DNA of 64,000 bases from NCBI RefSeq assembly GCF_000143415.4, contig NW_003314306.1:1148328-1212327 (forward strand), given 5' to 3'. Positions 46,711 through 58,857 of the stretch are shown piece by piece. This DNA is from Selaginella moellendorffii. Taxonomy: Eukaryota; Streptophyta; Lycopodiopsida; Selaginellales; Selaginellaceae. Under the pieces are notes generated by a model. The model was not told where the DNA came from and did not search any database. It saw only the letters and a program-made list of their open reading frames with translations. Position 1 is the stretch's first letter, and the number at the start of each line of letters is the position of its first letter. The translations under genes were made by a program, and so were the position numbers.

Positions 46711-47522
46711 GATTCCCTGCACAGAAAAGCGGGCCTCAGGCTAGGGTAAAAATTCCCAATCCCAAATCCCTAGCATGGATGCAAAGATCTGGATTCTAGA
46801 TCTCGGCCAGAGCTAGATCCTACCTCTTAGAGCAAAGAAAGAGCGGATTCCAGCAAGATCCGAGATGCCGCAGCCAAGGCGCCGATGATAGCCGCCTTGC
46901 GCCTTGTCCACGCAAAGAAAGAAAACGAGAGAGCGGGCGAATAAACCCTAGCCAGTCGAGACACGTTCTACAAATTTCACCACGTTGGGCAGCACACACG
47001 GCGTGATCGCCGGTTCGAGTACAGTCCCCGCCACAAAATGCCAGCCCTCGGATGCAACCGGATATTCCAAACCACCGGCTGCAATCATGGCGCCCACGGC
47101 CGTTGGATGCGGGCAGAAGAAACGATCGCGGCCGCTCGTTCCAATCCCCGCGCGCGGGAGAAAGGCCATTGAATCTGGCGCTGTCAATGGGCCAGGTGGC
47201 AGCTGGCGAGTTGTGGACGGTGGTGGCCAGCGCGGACAAAAAGGAGCATATGCTTTCCATGCTAGCAAAAGAAAGAAAAAGAGGGAAATGGATGAATTAT
47301 AGGGACCACCACATGGACTCTGCCTATAGTTCTTTTAAAAGATAGAGCCATTTGCGAGGTTCTTGTGAGATTTTGATGATACCTTACATACACCTTGGAT
47401 TACAACGTTATGATATTATCTACAAGCCTTAAGCCACCACCACATTATTATTATTTCCTGTGCGCGGTAGCCATCGATGCATGGAGAACGAACGGAACAA
47501 AATTCTCCATTTTCTCGGCAGC
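46711..47522. other. Actin upstream region and RPE 3' region
   Basis: No gene is supported, although several frames are open between 46820 and 47300 on both strands in GC-rich sequence. Upstream of the actin start lies sequence that may include a leader exon and intron. Confidence 0.5.
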
Positions 47523-48856
47523 TCAAGCGGCAACTGCCACCGGCTTTTTGCTTGTTTTGATGCCTTTGATCGCTGCCAAGCAAGAAAAAAAAATTTTAAA
47601 AAAAAATCGTGAGCAAAGTACGATGATGTTTCGAAAGTTTTGGCTACCTTCTGAATAGCTCTTGGCACCAAAAACTGCTGATCCTGCTACAACGGCATTC
47701 GCACCAGCTTCAATCACCTGCGAAGTTCACAGACTGTAAGCCAATCGATCCAAAAGCTAAAAAACAAAAAAAAAACAGACCTTGTAAGCATTTGAGGGAG
47801 TTACTCCACCATCAACCTCGATCCACGGGTTTACTCCCTGCAAGTGTTCATAAGTCTATCGGCGATCACAATCCAAGTTACAAACCTTCTCAGCGCACAA
47901 CCTCTTCAAGTCAGAGATCTTCTTTACTTGGCTCTCGATGAAGCTCTGTCCTCCAAAACCGGGATTTACTGACATGATCAGCACCAAGTCCACAACTGCA
48001 ATCGGAAAAAGATTTCTTTTTAGCGACGAGCATCTCTATAATACAAGACAAAACGCTCACCTTCAAGCACGTACTCGATGGCTCCCAATGGCGTGGCCGG
48101 GTTTAAAACAACACCAGCTTTACAGCCGAGATCTTTAATCTGGACACGAGAAGAAACCATTAAAAACTCATAGGATACTCCGCAACATACTTGATTGATG
48201 GTACGATGTAAATGGATAGTGGAAGCATTCTCACAGTGGACACTGATGATATCAGCACCCGCCTTCGCGAAATCGGGAACTCTTTGCTCGGGCTCCACGA
48301 TCATCTGAAAAGAAAGTATGAACTTCAAGCATGCCACAAACTCATAAATGAAAAGCCACGAACCAAGTGCACGTCGAGAGGAAGATCAGTGACAGGTCTC
48401 AAGGAATCCACAACCAGAGGGCCGATTGTTATGTTTGGAACAAACCTTCCATCCATGACATCTACATGGATCCAATCACACCCTGCTGCTTCCACTGCTT
48501 TAACCTGGAGCTCTAGGCTTTTAAAAACTTCTTCTTTAGAAGGAAAAAAAAAACATATTTCACCTGTTCTCCCAGCTTCGAGAAATTCGCAGAAAGGATC
48601 GATGGCGAGACAATCACATCCTTCTTTGAGAATTTGTCCACCCGTGAGGATGCATTGACTTGTAAGCTGAATCCTCTCCCCTGGCTGAGGAAAATCCATG
48701 AAATTTGCCGACTGTATACAGAGACTCATACCTCGTCGATGATTTCGCAGTAGAAATCCGACCGCAATCCTGATTGCGCCCCCAGAACGAGCTCTGCGAG
48801 CTCGAAGGAGACGCCACAGCGAGCGCGGCATTGTGCGCCATGAATGTTCCAGCCAT
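47523..48856 (-). CDS. RPE: Ribulose-phosphate 3-epimerase, chloroplast
   Basis: About eight exons. The start at 48856 ([20 protein letters not shown]) opens a Ser/Ala-rich stretch with Arg residues and few acids, a chloroplast transit peptide. The mature part begins about [20 protein letters not shown] and continues [55 protein letters not shown], the NPGFGGQSF phosphate loop, [12 protein letters not shown] and [12 protein letters not shown]. The metal-binding His and Asp residues (in DVMDG, DVHL and VDGGV) are all present. The enzyme interconverts ribulose 5-phosphate and xylulose 5-phosphate in the Calvin cycle and the oxidative pentose phosphate pathway. The gene is divergent from PCNA, 213 bp between start codons. 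Confidence 0.95.
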
Positions 48857-50043
<1,187 letters not shown>

Positions 50044-50212
50044 AAGCTTTTTTTTTTCCCTTCGAGCTTATTGAGAATCACTCAAGTTTTTAAAAGTTTG
50101 CGATCTCTATTAGAGCTTTATGGAAGAACTGTTGGAAGTTTAAAATCGTCTACAAAGTTTTAGTGTAAGAATCTAAAGTGTTAAAAGATTGCAAAAACCA
50201 TTCATATCTATT

Positions 50213-51367
50213 TCATTGAGAACTTATCCAACATTGCGAGTTCGCAGTCTTAGAAGAGTCTAGAAGAGCTCTCTCCAAGTCGTGGACTCTCCTCTCAAGC
50301 TTGGCGATGGTGGTGTTTTGCCACTGGATCCCTTCCAGGCACTTGGCCACCATCGCCTTGAGCTGCGCATTGTCCTCCATGAGCTTCTTCACCACGTCCA
50401 CGTCCATCTTCTCGCCACCTTCCATGCTTGTTTGCCCGGAGATTTGATCTTGCTCGACCGCTTCACACGAGACTGGAACTTCCTGGTCAATCTTCTCGGG
50501 GCTGCGAAGATCTTCCTCCTCCGAGATCGTGCTCTCCGGCTCGGTGTCCATCGAGTCCTCGGCATCGCCGCGCTTGACGATGAAGAAACCATCGTCCTGA
50601 TCGTTCTCCGCGTCTTCGATCTCGATGTCTTGAGCCTCTTCTCCATCGGGGTCATCCTCCGCGTCCTCGATCTGGATGTCCTGAGCTTTGCTTCTGTTCT
50701 TCTCGTGCTCTTCTCGATCTTTGTCCTCCATGGGCTTCGAGAATTGCTGGAGCTCCACGATCAAGGCCTTCCTCACTTCCTTGACGAGGGGCTGGACAGC
50801 GTCGATCTCGTCCAGCTTCAGTAGAAGGAGCGTCACGCGCTCGTTGAGCATCATCCTCTCCTTGCGATCCTCCAGGATGGCGTTAAACTTGGCAGCATCG
50901 GCCACACTCTCCCTGATCACCGCGAAGTCCTTCGCGATCGCCTTGATGCTGCGCAGCTGCTTGATGGGCTTCCATCGCCTCACAAGAAACCCGCGAAACA
51001 CCGCCTGGATCTTCCGGGCCGCGTCGTCTTGGGATTGAAACGTGAAGATCTTCTTGGGAATCTTCTCGGGCTTGGCTGCTGCCGCCGCCGCCGACCTCTT
51101 GGGAGAAGGAACCCTAGCTTCCTCGATCGGGATGTCGATCACGGGCTCCTTCCGCGGAGGAGACTTCCGCGGCGCCGGAGAAGAAGGTTTGCGAGCCTCA
51201 TACCTTGGATCCCTTTGCTGCTGCTGCTTCTTCGGACCACCGCCTCTGGAGAAATTCTGGGCGAAATTTGGCGCGTAGAACGAAGAGAATGGATCGAAGG
51301 GTCCCTTCGATCGACCGCCAAAGCCGCCCCAGCCACCATCACTGAAGAGATCATCCATAAACGCCAT
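50213..51367 (-). CDS. BAG-domain protein with calmodulin-binding IQ motif
   Basis: Single exon. The Met at 51367 (MAFMDDLFSDGGWGGFGG) is preferred over the one at 51412 because it gives a sensible start within a short upstream region; 384 residues. The N-terminus is Gly/Phe- and Pro-rich. An IQ motif (ARKIQAVFRGFLVRRW, about residues 117-132) is followed directly by the BAG helices (IKQLRSIKAIAKDFAVI ... LDEIDAVQPLVKEVRKAL). This is the plant BAG5-BAG7 layout, in which calmodulin and Hsp70 bind side by side. An acidic region then repeats AQDIQIEDAEDD / AQDIEIEDAEND, and a coiled coil ends the protein. The likely role is Hsp70 co-chaperone in stress response. Confidence 0.88.
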   Translation of the reverse strand: MAFMDDLFSDGGWGGFGGRSKGPFDPFSSFYAPNFAQNFSRGGGPKKQQQQRDPRYEARKPSSPAPRKSPPRKEPVIDIPIEEARVPSPKRSAAAAAAKPEKIPKKIFTFQSQDDAARKIQAVFRGFLVRRWKPIKQLRSIKAIAKDFAVIRESVADAAKFNAILEDRKERMMLNERVTLLLLKLDEIDAVQPLVKEVRKALIVELQQFSKPMEDKDREEHEKNRSKAQDIQIEDAEDDPDGEEAQDIEIEDAENDQDDGFFIVKRGDAEDSMDTEPESTISEEEDLRSPEKIDQEVPVSCEAVEQDQISGQTSMEGGEKMDVDVVKKLMEDNAQLKAMVAKCLEGIQWQNTTIAKLERRVHDLERALLDSSKTANSQCWISSQ

Positions 51368-51611
51368 TACCGAAGAAGAAAAAGGATTTCTACAGAACCC
51401 TAAAGCTACCACGCGGACTTTATTTGCAAATCCTTTTGGGAGATTCTAGAACGCCCCAGATGGTTTCCAAGCATATTCCCCTTCCAGTCTCACAGCATAT
51501 TCGCTATTTAAAAATTTGATCTTGGCGGAAAAGCTACTCCAACAACGCACTAGCGCTTGGATACAAATTCCTCGCGCCTCCATATCCTCGCTACCATATC
51601 CTCGATCGGAT
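51368..51611. promoter_or_regulatory. Shared upstream region of BAG (-) and thaumatin-like (+) genes
   Basis: 244 bp lie between start codons. It contains TTCTAGAA (51444-51451), a two-unit heat-shock-element core, which would suit a BAG co-chaperone, and ACCCTAAA near 51398. Only two HSE units are seen, so this is weak. Confidence 0.4.
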
Positions 51612-52489
51612 ATGGATCAGCTAGTATCATTGTTTGTGGCGCTCACAGTTCTTTCGGGCAAGTCTCTAGGATTTCTATACCTATTACTGATCAATTCCAT
51701 GCCATCGCAGGATCCGTGGCACACCAGACGAAGATCAATCTCTACAACGCGTGCCAATTCCCCGTGTGGCCGGCCTGGATCCCCAATGCCGGCGTTGCCC
51801 AAATCGCCCCCGGGGGCGCCAAGATCCAACCTTACGAGTCCATTCATCTCCTCGCCCCCTGGGGCTGGTCTGGCCGATTCTGGGGTCGAACGGACTGCTC
51901 CTCCTCCATCGCTGCGATCAATTCAAGCAACACGGCTAACAACCACACGATGAACACGATGATCGACTGCGAGACAGGGGACTGCAATGGCGAGCTCGGG
52001 TGCTCCTCGCCGGGCCTTCCTCCCGCAACGCTAGTGGAATTCACCCCGCTGCGCGATCCCCACGCGCTGCTCGACCACTACGACGTCTCACTCGTCGACG
52101 GCTACAATCTCCCGGTCAGAGTCATCCCCTCGTCGGGCAGCTGCAAATCCGCAGGGTGCAGCGCCAGTGCCGCCGATCTCCTCGCGCGCTGCCCGCCCGA
52201 GCTCGCGATCCGGAGGAGCGGCGGCGACGCGGGCGTGATCGCCTGCAAGAGCCCCTGCCTGGCGTTCAAGGAGGACAGGTACTACTGTACGGGCGAGTAC
52301 GGCAGCGCACGGAAGTGCCGCCCCAGTCCGTACTCGCGATGCTTCAAGCGCTCTTGCCCGGACGCCTATAGCTACGCGTTTGATTCGCTCGACTCGGGCT
52401 TCGCATGCCCGTCCGGGGCCGAGTACACGATCGTGTTTTGTCCCAGGAGCTATGGCCATGGATCCAGCGAGAGTTCTAGTTCCTGGTGA
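51612..52489 (+). CDS. Thaumatin-like protein (PR-5 family)
   Basis: Two exons, 51612-51657 and 51711-52489, coding 274 residues. Exon 1 encodes the signal peptide MDQLVSLFVALTVLSG. The mature part has 16 cysteines for eight disulfides, the family signature around CETGDCNGELGC, and an acidic-cleft set (Arg in SGRFWGR, Glu in LVEFT, Asp in DHYDVSL). The region PYSRCFKRSCPDAYSYAFDS and the end YTIVFCP are typical. It is secreted; members bind beta-glucans and some act in defence. It ends with a Ser-rich tail. The first intron begins GC: exon 1 ends TCGG, the intron starts GCAAGT and ends GCAG. The nearest GT would shift the frame, so a GC-AG intron is the only consistent join. Confidence 0.92.
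51658..51710 (+). other. GC-AG intron in the thaumatin-like gene
   Basis: The 53-bp intron starts GCAAGT, the normal sequence for GC donors, and ends CGCAG. Splicing gives LTVLSGSVAHQTKINLY, a continuous signal peptide and mature start. Confidence 0.8.
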
Positions 52490-52658
52490 GAAAACACCGT
52501 ATAACTTTTCATATATTAATTTACAGCGCATGGAACTTGAATTGTGTGCCTATGAATTGAAGAATGCCTGGATCGATCGATCGGACCTATCATCTTTTGT
52601 TCTTGGTTTTGGAGTTTCACTTTGATGTATGATCTTTTGCTCTTGGGATTCGGGGTTT

Positions 52659-53883
52659 TCACTTGATGTGGGAGTCGTAGATCGTGAATAAGCTGTCGGT
52701 GATGAGCAGTGGCAGCTTGTCAATGTACATGAACAGCCGCTGCAAATTCTCCCGCGACAGTTCCACCATGTCCTGCGAGTCGGAAACATCGGTGAAAACC
52801 CACAAGTCCCGCGAATTCACTCGCTTCAAGCTGTCACGGCAAAACGGACACGATTGAGCTCTCGAATGCCTGGAACCAAAAAAAAAAAAAAAAAAAACAA
52901 AGAGAACGAACAAAGTAGAACATCTCTAAAGACCAAACTCTTGGAAACGTACCATTCTCTGTAGCATCGTATACACATTGCGTGATTGCATCCCGGCAGC
53001 GCGATTTTGCTGTTGGCCTCGAGGCAAATCCCACACTCTTGCTCCCGCTCCACGTCCAAATCGCTCATCCGCCCCCGTTCCTCGTCGCCTTTCCGCTTAA
53101 ACTTCTCCAGGCACGCGGCGCGCTGCTTGATCGCCTCCACTTCCGTGATCCCACCTTGCAACTGCTGCAAAGAAGGATAAATATACGCTGGAACAAGCAC
53201 AAATCTTTCCAAAATCACTTAACGGGCTCTTCACTTCGTCTACAAGCTTACCGTAGAACTCCCGTAGGCTAGCTTTTCGTTCGTGCGTGGACATGGTGGT
53301 TGTGCCATCCACATAAACCTGCGGATCATTTACGAGAAACCAGCCAGTCAGTGTGGATCAAACGCGCCAAACTATTAAAGACAGGATAAAATCAAGAAGA
53401 AAAAGAAGATCTCCAGCACAGAATGCTTGCTGACCTGAAACAATTTGCCGGATTCTAACGACAAAAACTTCCCACAGAAAACAAAAGAGGGGAGAGATTC
53501 GAAGTTTACGACGATCTAGAGAGCGAAAACTAAACTGACCTTGTAGATGAGAATTCTTATCAGGCCCAAAGCTCCGGCGAGGCTACAATCCGTCCAGCGA
53601 ACGAGAAAGAGGAAGAAATGCGCCGCGGGGCTGTAAGAGAGCCTCATCTGGAGGCAAGCGCCATCGTATCCTCTTGGAAACTCGGATGCCCTGCGAAAGA
53701 ATTCATCACAAAGTAAGAATCGCGAAGAAAAGCCCTCAAGAACACAAGAACACCAATATGCTATAGAACGAGCAGAGTTTCCACTGATCACACTTACAAT
53801 GTGTTGGCGTGTTGGATGTCCGCCTCGAGTGACTTGAGAGACTCCTTGAAAGATTTGCCATGGCGCTTTGTCACAAGGATCAT
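52659..53883 (-). CDS. RING-type E3 ubiquitin ligase, AIRP2-like
   Basis: About six exons. The start at 53883 (MILVTKRHGKSFKESLKSL) is chosen because the frame leads into LEADIQHANTLASEFPRGYDGACLQM, the conserved AIRP2 family opening. Then come LSYSPAAHFFLFLVRW, the segment FYAYIYPSLQQLQGG, and a C3HC4 RING (CGIC ... CNHAMCIRCYREW ... CPFCRDSLKRV) with all eight zinc ligands present. After the RING is DLWVFTDVSD and a short helical end. Arabidopsis AIRP2 is a cytosolic E3 that promotes abscisic acid responses. The intron inside the RING has a poly(A) tract on plus (about 52869-52888). The divergent neighbour is the UBA/PUB gene. Confidence 0.9.
52869..52888. repeat. Poly(A) tract in an intron of the RING gene
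   Basis: About 18-20 consecutive A on plus, which is a T-run on the gene strand, in the pyrimidine tract before the acceptor. Length is likely variable. Confidence 0.85.
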
Positions 53884-54512
53884 CTCGCAAGTAACCCCCT
53901 CTCACTAGTTCTTAATTTTGGATTTTTTCCTCGATTCACTTCACGGAGAATCCCTGCCTCCACTGTGGATTGGAACCTCTGCCATCCAATCCCTTTCCCT
54001 TCTTCCCCGGAGCCCTATCTCTTTGGCAAGTACCGCATTTGGGGTGCATAGCTCTCCCTCCTCTCTCTCCCCGCTCTAGGAAAGAAATCCAGCAACGAGA
54101 AAAAAAGGAAACAATCCCGCAAGAAAATCGGGAATTCCCACAAAAGGCCTACCCCACGGGCGATGCGATTGGCGATCGACCCCGCCCAGACGCTGCGAGG
54201 AACGCAAAGAAGCCGCTCAACCGCAACACGAAACAAAGCCAGCCACAGGGAGCTTTTTCACCGGGGTTACTTACCGCACGCCACGTGTCAGGGCGGGCGC
54301 TGACGTGTCCGTGACGCAGCGAACACGTGGCGGATTGCCGGGGCCGTTGTGGGGCCCAACCGTGGCACCAACGTGTCGCCAAATATAACAGCTGGAAAAA
54401 ATACGTGTGAGTCATCCTTTATTGTTTGATCTTAGCGACGACCATTTTGATTTGATAAGGGTTTGATATATAAGGGCTTGGTTTTAGGGTTAGGGTTTGA
54501 GAAGGAAGAGCT
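53884..54512. promoter_or_regulatory. Shared upstream region of AIRP2-like RING (-) and UBA/PUB (+) genes
   Basis: 629 bp lie between start codons. GCCACGTG (54280-54287), CACGTGG with a following C (54324-54331) and several other ACGT cores (about 54301-54375) form a cluster of G-box/ABRE-like sites. A telo-box repeat (TTAGGGTTAGGGTTTGAG, about 54484-54501) lies just before the UBA/PUB start. Confidence 0.6.
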
Positions 54513-55742
54513 ATGGCAGGACTTTCTCTTCAGTGTGGAGATTGCGGCGCGGCTCTTCGGACCGTGGAAGAGGCGCAGGAGCACGCGGAGATCTCAGGCC
54601 ACGCGAATTTCGTGGAATCAACGCAAGCGGTCCTCAATCTGGTATGCACAGCCTGCGGCAAGCCCTGCCGATCGCAGACGGAGGTGGATCTCCACACCAA
54701 GCGCACTGGCCATGTCGATTTCGCGGACAAGACGGCCGAGGCGGCCAAGCCCGTGGTCCTGGAGAGCGGCAGCAAGCCCGAGATGATGGACGTGGATCCG
54801 AAAGAGGAGATGCAAGCTCCGGAGGTGAACCAGCAGCTCCTCGAGGAGCTGGAAGCGATGGGATTCCCGCGCGCTCGATCCGTCCGGAGCTTGTTCTACA
54901 GCAAGGCCGAGAACTTGGAAGGCGCTGTGAATTGGATCGTGGAGCACGAGAACGATCCGGATATTGATGAGGAGCTCTTGGTTCCGGCGAGCTCGCTAAA
55001 GCCGGCTCTCACTCCCGAGGAGGCCAAGGCTAAGGCGCAAGAATTGGTGGAGCGAGCACGGAAGAAGAAAGAGGAGGAGGAGAAGAGGCTGGAGAGGGAG
55101 CGAGAGAAGGAGAGGATCCGCGTCGGGAAGGAGCTCCTCGAGGCCAAGCGCAAGGAGGAGGACAGCGAGAGGAAGCGGATCCTCATGTACAGGAAGGCGG
55201 AGAAGGAGGAGGAGAAGCGCGCGAGGGAGAAGATCCGGCAAAAGATCGAGGAGGATCGAGCGGAGAGGCGGCGGAAGCTGGGCTTGCCGCCGGAAGAACC
55301 CAAGCCGGCTGATCAAGCAGCAGCGCCACTCGCAGCTCCAGCGGCAGCTCGTCCAGCAGACGAAACCAAGCCAGTCCAGCAGCCAAAGGCAGCGTCCAAG
55401 GCCGAAGAGCTCCGGAGCTGCCTGAGATCCATCAAGCAATCTCACAAGGATCAGGACGCGAAGGTGAAGAAGGCGTTCCAGACGCTCCAGACTTACGTGG
55501 GGAACATTGGACGCGCCCCGCAGGAGGAGAAGTTTCGCAAGATCCGGGTGACCAATCCCACGTTCCAGGAGCGCGTCGGGGATCTCGGCGGCGTCAAGTT
55601 TCTGGAGCTGTGCGGCTTCGAGCTGGACCCGAGCGGCGAGTTTTTGAACCTGGCGGCCCAGAGTGTCGACATTGGGGTGCTGAGAGCCGCAGACAAGGAG
55701 CTCTCATCGGCGATCACCAATCCCTTCTTCGGCGTTCTCTAG
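54513..55742 (+). CDS. UBA and PUB domain protein with N-terminal zinc fingers
   Basis: Single exon of 409 residues. Two CxxC-type finger-like repeats open the protein ([19 protein letters not shown] and [10 protein letters not shown] with later HTKRTGH). A UBA domain follows (about residues 108-150: [20 protein letters not shown]). A long charged coiled coil of E/K/R repeats covers about residues 165-265. A Pro/Ala linker precedes the PUB domain (about 305-400: [16 protein letters not shown], then [19 protein letters not shown]). PUB domains bind the tail of the AAA ATPase CDC48/p97 and UBA domains bind ubiquitin, so an adaptor role in ubiquitin-linked protein handling is inferred. The divergent neighbour encodes an E3 ligase. 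Confidence 0.88.
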   Translation: MAGLSLQCGDCGAALRTVEEAQEHAEISGHANFVESTQAVLNLVCTACGKPCRSQTEVDLHTKRTGHVDFADKTAEAAKPVVLESGSKPEMMDVDPKEEMQAPEVNQQLLEELEAMGFPRARSVRSLFYSKAENLEGAVNWIVEHENDPDIDEELLVPASSLKPALTPEEAKAKAQELVERARKKKEEEEKRLEREREKERIRVGKELLEAKRKEEDSERKRILMYRKAEKEEEKRAREKIRQKIEEDRAERRRKLGLPPEEPKPADQAAAPLAAPAAARPADETKPVQQPKAASKAEELRSCLRSIKQSHKDQDAKVKKAFQTLQTYVGNIGRAPQEEKFRKIRVTNPTFQERVGDLGGVKFLELCGFELDPSGEFLNLAAQSVDIGVLRAADKELSSAITNPFFGVL

Positions 55743-56110
55743 ACATTTTCCCCAAGAGCCCTAAACATTTATAAAGTTAAAGAACCCTAAAAGTGATGTT
55801 TACGAAGAACCCTAAAAGTGATGTTTCCGAAGAACCCTAAAAGGTCATTGTCTAAAAATAAGTAGATGACGGAATATCCTCACGCGGATATACAAGCAGG
55901 GACACAAAGGACGAAAGGGCTTTTCTTTGCGTATACAGGATGATGCGGCGGCGGAATCGATCGCAAGTGGCCAAGATCCCCTGGCTGCCAGATCTGACCC
56001 CCTTCGACGACGATGGATCCGGGTTGATTTGACCGTTCGCCTTCCTTCCCCCGTGCTGTCAAAGATTGACGCTTCTTGGGGATCGTCTCGTCTCCTCTCG
56101 TTTGTTGGCG
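55743..56110. other. 3' region with a 27-bp tandem repeat, then upstream of the next gene
   Basis: Near 55780-55845 the phrase GAAGAACCCTAAAAGTGATG is repeated about three times with a period of 27 bp, each unit carrying ACCCTAAA, close to the plant telomere repeat. The rest holds UTR sequence only. Confidence 0.7.
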
Positions 56111-56530
56111 ATGGCGAAGCTGACACCAGGGATTGTTGCGGTGATTATGGTGTCTGGGAGCGTGATCTACATCGCGGCCAACAGGTTCCACCGGCTCAAG
56201 CAGCAGAATTTCGAGGATCTGGCGCCCGCCGCAAAGCCCAAGAAGAAGGTCCGCTTCTCCGACTCGGTCGTGGAGCCCAAGGGCGACAATCGCGAGTTTC
56301 GGAGGTCTCGCAAGGCTCGGGGGAGCGTCAATCAGGAAATTTCGGATCAGGGAGGCGAGCCGGCGCCGGCACCGAGCGCAGCTCCAGAGATTTCGGTGGA
56401 TCGAGCGCCGCCGCCCGGCGATCACCGGCCAATCTCGAAGAAAGTGGAGGCGCTGCTGGGATCCAATCTGCCCGCTAACAGGATCGCGCTCTACTCGGAC
56501 AGGTATCACGATCGCCTCCTCAAGGTCTGA
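56111..56530 (+). CDS. Small single-pass membrane protein of unknown function
   Basis: 139 residues, single exon. MAKLTPGIVAVIMVSGSVIY begins one hydrophobic segment (about residues 5-23), followed by a basic cytosolic-type part with KKKVRFSDSVVEPKGD, a motif found in uncharacterised plant proteins. The middle is Pro/Ala-rich. The end KKVEALLGSNLPANRIALYS looks like a conserved helix. A start at 56066 in the same frame is possible but gives a less natural N-terminus. No function is assigned. Confidence 0.75.
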   Translation: MAKLTPGIVAVIMVSGSVIYIAANRFHRLKQQNFEDLAPAAKPKKKVRFSDSVVEPKGDNREFRRSRKARGSVNQEISDQGGEPAPAPSAAPEISVDRAPPPGDHRPISKKVEALLGSNLPANRIALYSDRYHDRLLKV

Positions 56531-57203
56531 CGCGAGCGATTGATTGATTGCCCGGCTCCTCCTCTCCCATTCTTTCTTTCGGTTCGATCGATTGTCAATT
56601 TTCTCTCTAACTCCACCGATCGCCACATTCGTTGCGTGACCTTTTCTCTTCCGGTACTGGTTTTCGTTTTTTTCCTGTTCTACTCTTCATTTTCCCGGCA
56701 AAAAGGGGGCTTTCAACATCTGGGGTGTCCTTCGCTTGGCTGCTTCGAAAAAAATTCGTGCGTGGCGACGACGGCCTCCCTCCACTTGCAGCTCCGAGTG
56801 GGCGGCGCAGCGAGAGAACAAGAGCAACAGTCAATCTCGCTGGAATCATTGGCGACGGAAGAAATCCCAGTAGCCAATGCGAGCGTCTCAAGATAAGAGA
56901 TCCTTTCGTGGAAAGAGCAAGAACAATTGGTTATAGTGGTCGGTGGTGACCGGTCAGTGGTGATCCAGTGGTCAGTCTCCACCCAATTATTGACGGACTT
57001 CTTTAAGCTTCCATTCTTATCCAACATAAATCTTTGGATCTAAGCTTAGATTGTCTACATTGAAAAAGATTCCATTCCATGAACCCTAAAATCTCGAGAC
57101 AAAACAAAGGATTTTTGGAACTATAGTAGTGTCCGTACAGAAATGCAAAAGAGAATTTACAAGCCTGGGGCTCACTCCCAAGATTGCTTGCGTGGAATTC
57201 GCC
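56531..57203. other. Convergent intergenic region
   Basis: No supported gene. It contains GATCGAT runs near 56583 and open frames of no recognised family (56540-56949). It probably holds the 3' ends of the flanking genes. Confidence 0.55.
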
Positions 57204-57854
<651 letters not shown>

Positions 57855-58857
57855 ATGCAAACTGCGACGGTGTGTAGCAGCCACACGGTAGGGTTTGATC
57901 GGCGGCGCTGCGAAGTACTGCGCACGCAATGCAGGCCACGTATCATCCAGAGATTGCCGGCACAGAGTAGGAGGAGATTGATTACCGCCGCGGCTGGAAG
58001 CTCCGGGCCGAAGGGCGATGGATTCTCAGGTAGAGATTTCCTGGCGGAATTCGATGATCTGCTCAAGTTTAAGCCGGCTGACAAGGAGCAGCAGCAGGCG
58101 TCGACGAGCAGCGCGCTGTCGGATCTTTTCAAGGTGATGGACGAGAAGAAGAAGCCGGATGATAGCAGCAAGAGCATGAAGTTTGGGACATTCAAGAGCT
58201 TGGATACGGAGGACAAGCAACCCAAGGCTGGTAAGAACTTGCATTGCTTCTTTTCGTTTCCTTTTTCGTTGCTAGATCGAATTGTTGGTTTTAACTTCTG
58301 GATTGATTGATCGCTGTAGGGAAGGTCAAGAAGGAGCGGATCACAAAGAAGGTGTGACATTCCTCGTCATTTTCTTCTCTGATTCTTTTTCTCTTGCTTT
58401 TGGCAGTTTTTTGGCTCGTCTCCCGGCAAAATAGAAGTGAAGGAAATTGTCGACGCCTTTAAGCTCCATGAAGCCGATGTTGGATCGTCACAAGTTCAAG
58501 GTACGTTTTCCTTCCCATCCCAGCAATTGTTTCTCACTTTTCCCGGGGAAAAACATCCTTTGTAGTTGCGCTCCTCACCCAGCGGATCAAATACGTCGCA
58601 GCTCATCTCAAAGACAACAAAAAGGTACGCCACCAAGCTCCCAGGATGTCGATCTCGATCTCTTACAAGGAGTTACCAAATCGCAGGACTTTTCATCGCA
58701 ACGGGGGCTCCGCGCGATGGTCGAGAAGAGGAAGAAGCATCTCCTATACCTGCGAAGAACAAACATGGACGGCTACAAGGTGGTGATCGCCAAGCTGGGC
58801 CTCAAAGACAACCTCGACAAAGCGAGACTGGCAGCGTCTGGCCGCCGGGGCCGTTAA
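57855..58857 (+). CDS. Organellar ribosomal protein uS15
   Basis: Five exons: 57855-58230, 58320-58351, 58407-58500, 58566-58624 and 58687-58857, coding 243 residues. The first about 45 residues are Arg/Ser/Thr-rich with few acids (MQTATVCSSHTVGFDRRR), an organelle targeting peptide. A charged linker of about 90 residues follows. The C-terminal domain is uS15: VKEIVDAFKLHEADVGSSQVQ, VALLTQRIKYVAAHLKDNKKDF, SSQRGLRAMVEKRKKHLLYL. uS15 binds 16S rRNA in the small subunit. Plastid or mitochondrial location cannot be told by eye. In some lycophytes plastid ribosomal protein genes have been lost, so a transferred plastid rps15 is one option. Confidence 0.85.

Noticed and set aside
51440-51455. A strong heat-shock element before the BAG gene
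   Set aside because: Only two units (TTCTAGAA) are present, and three are normally needed for a good site.
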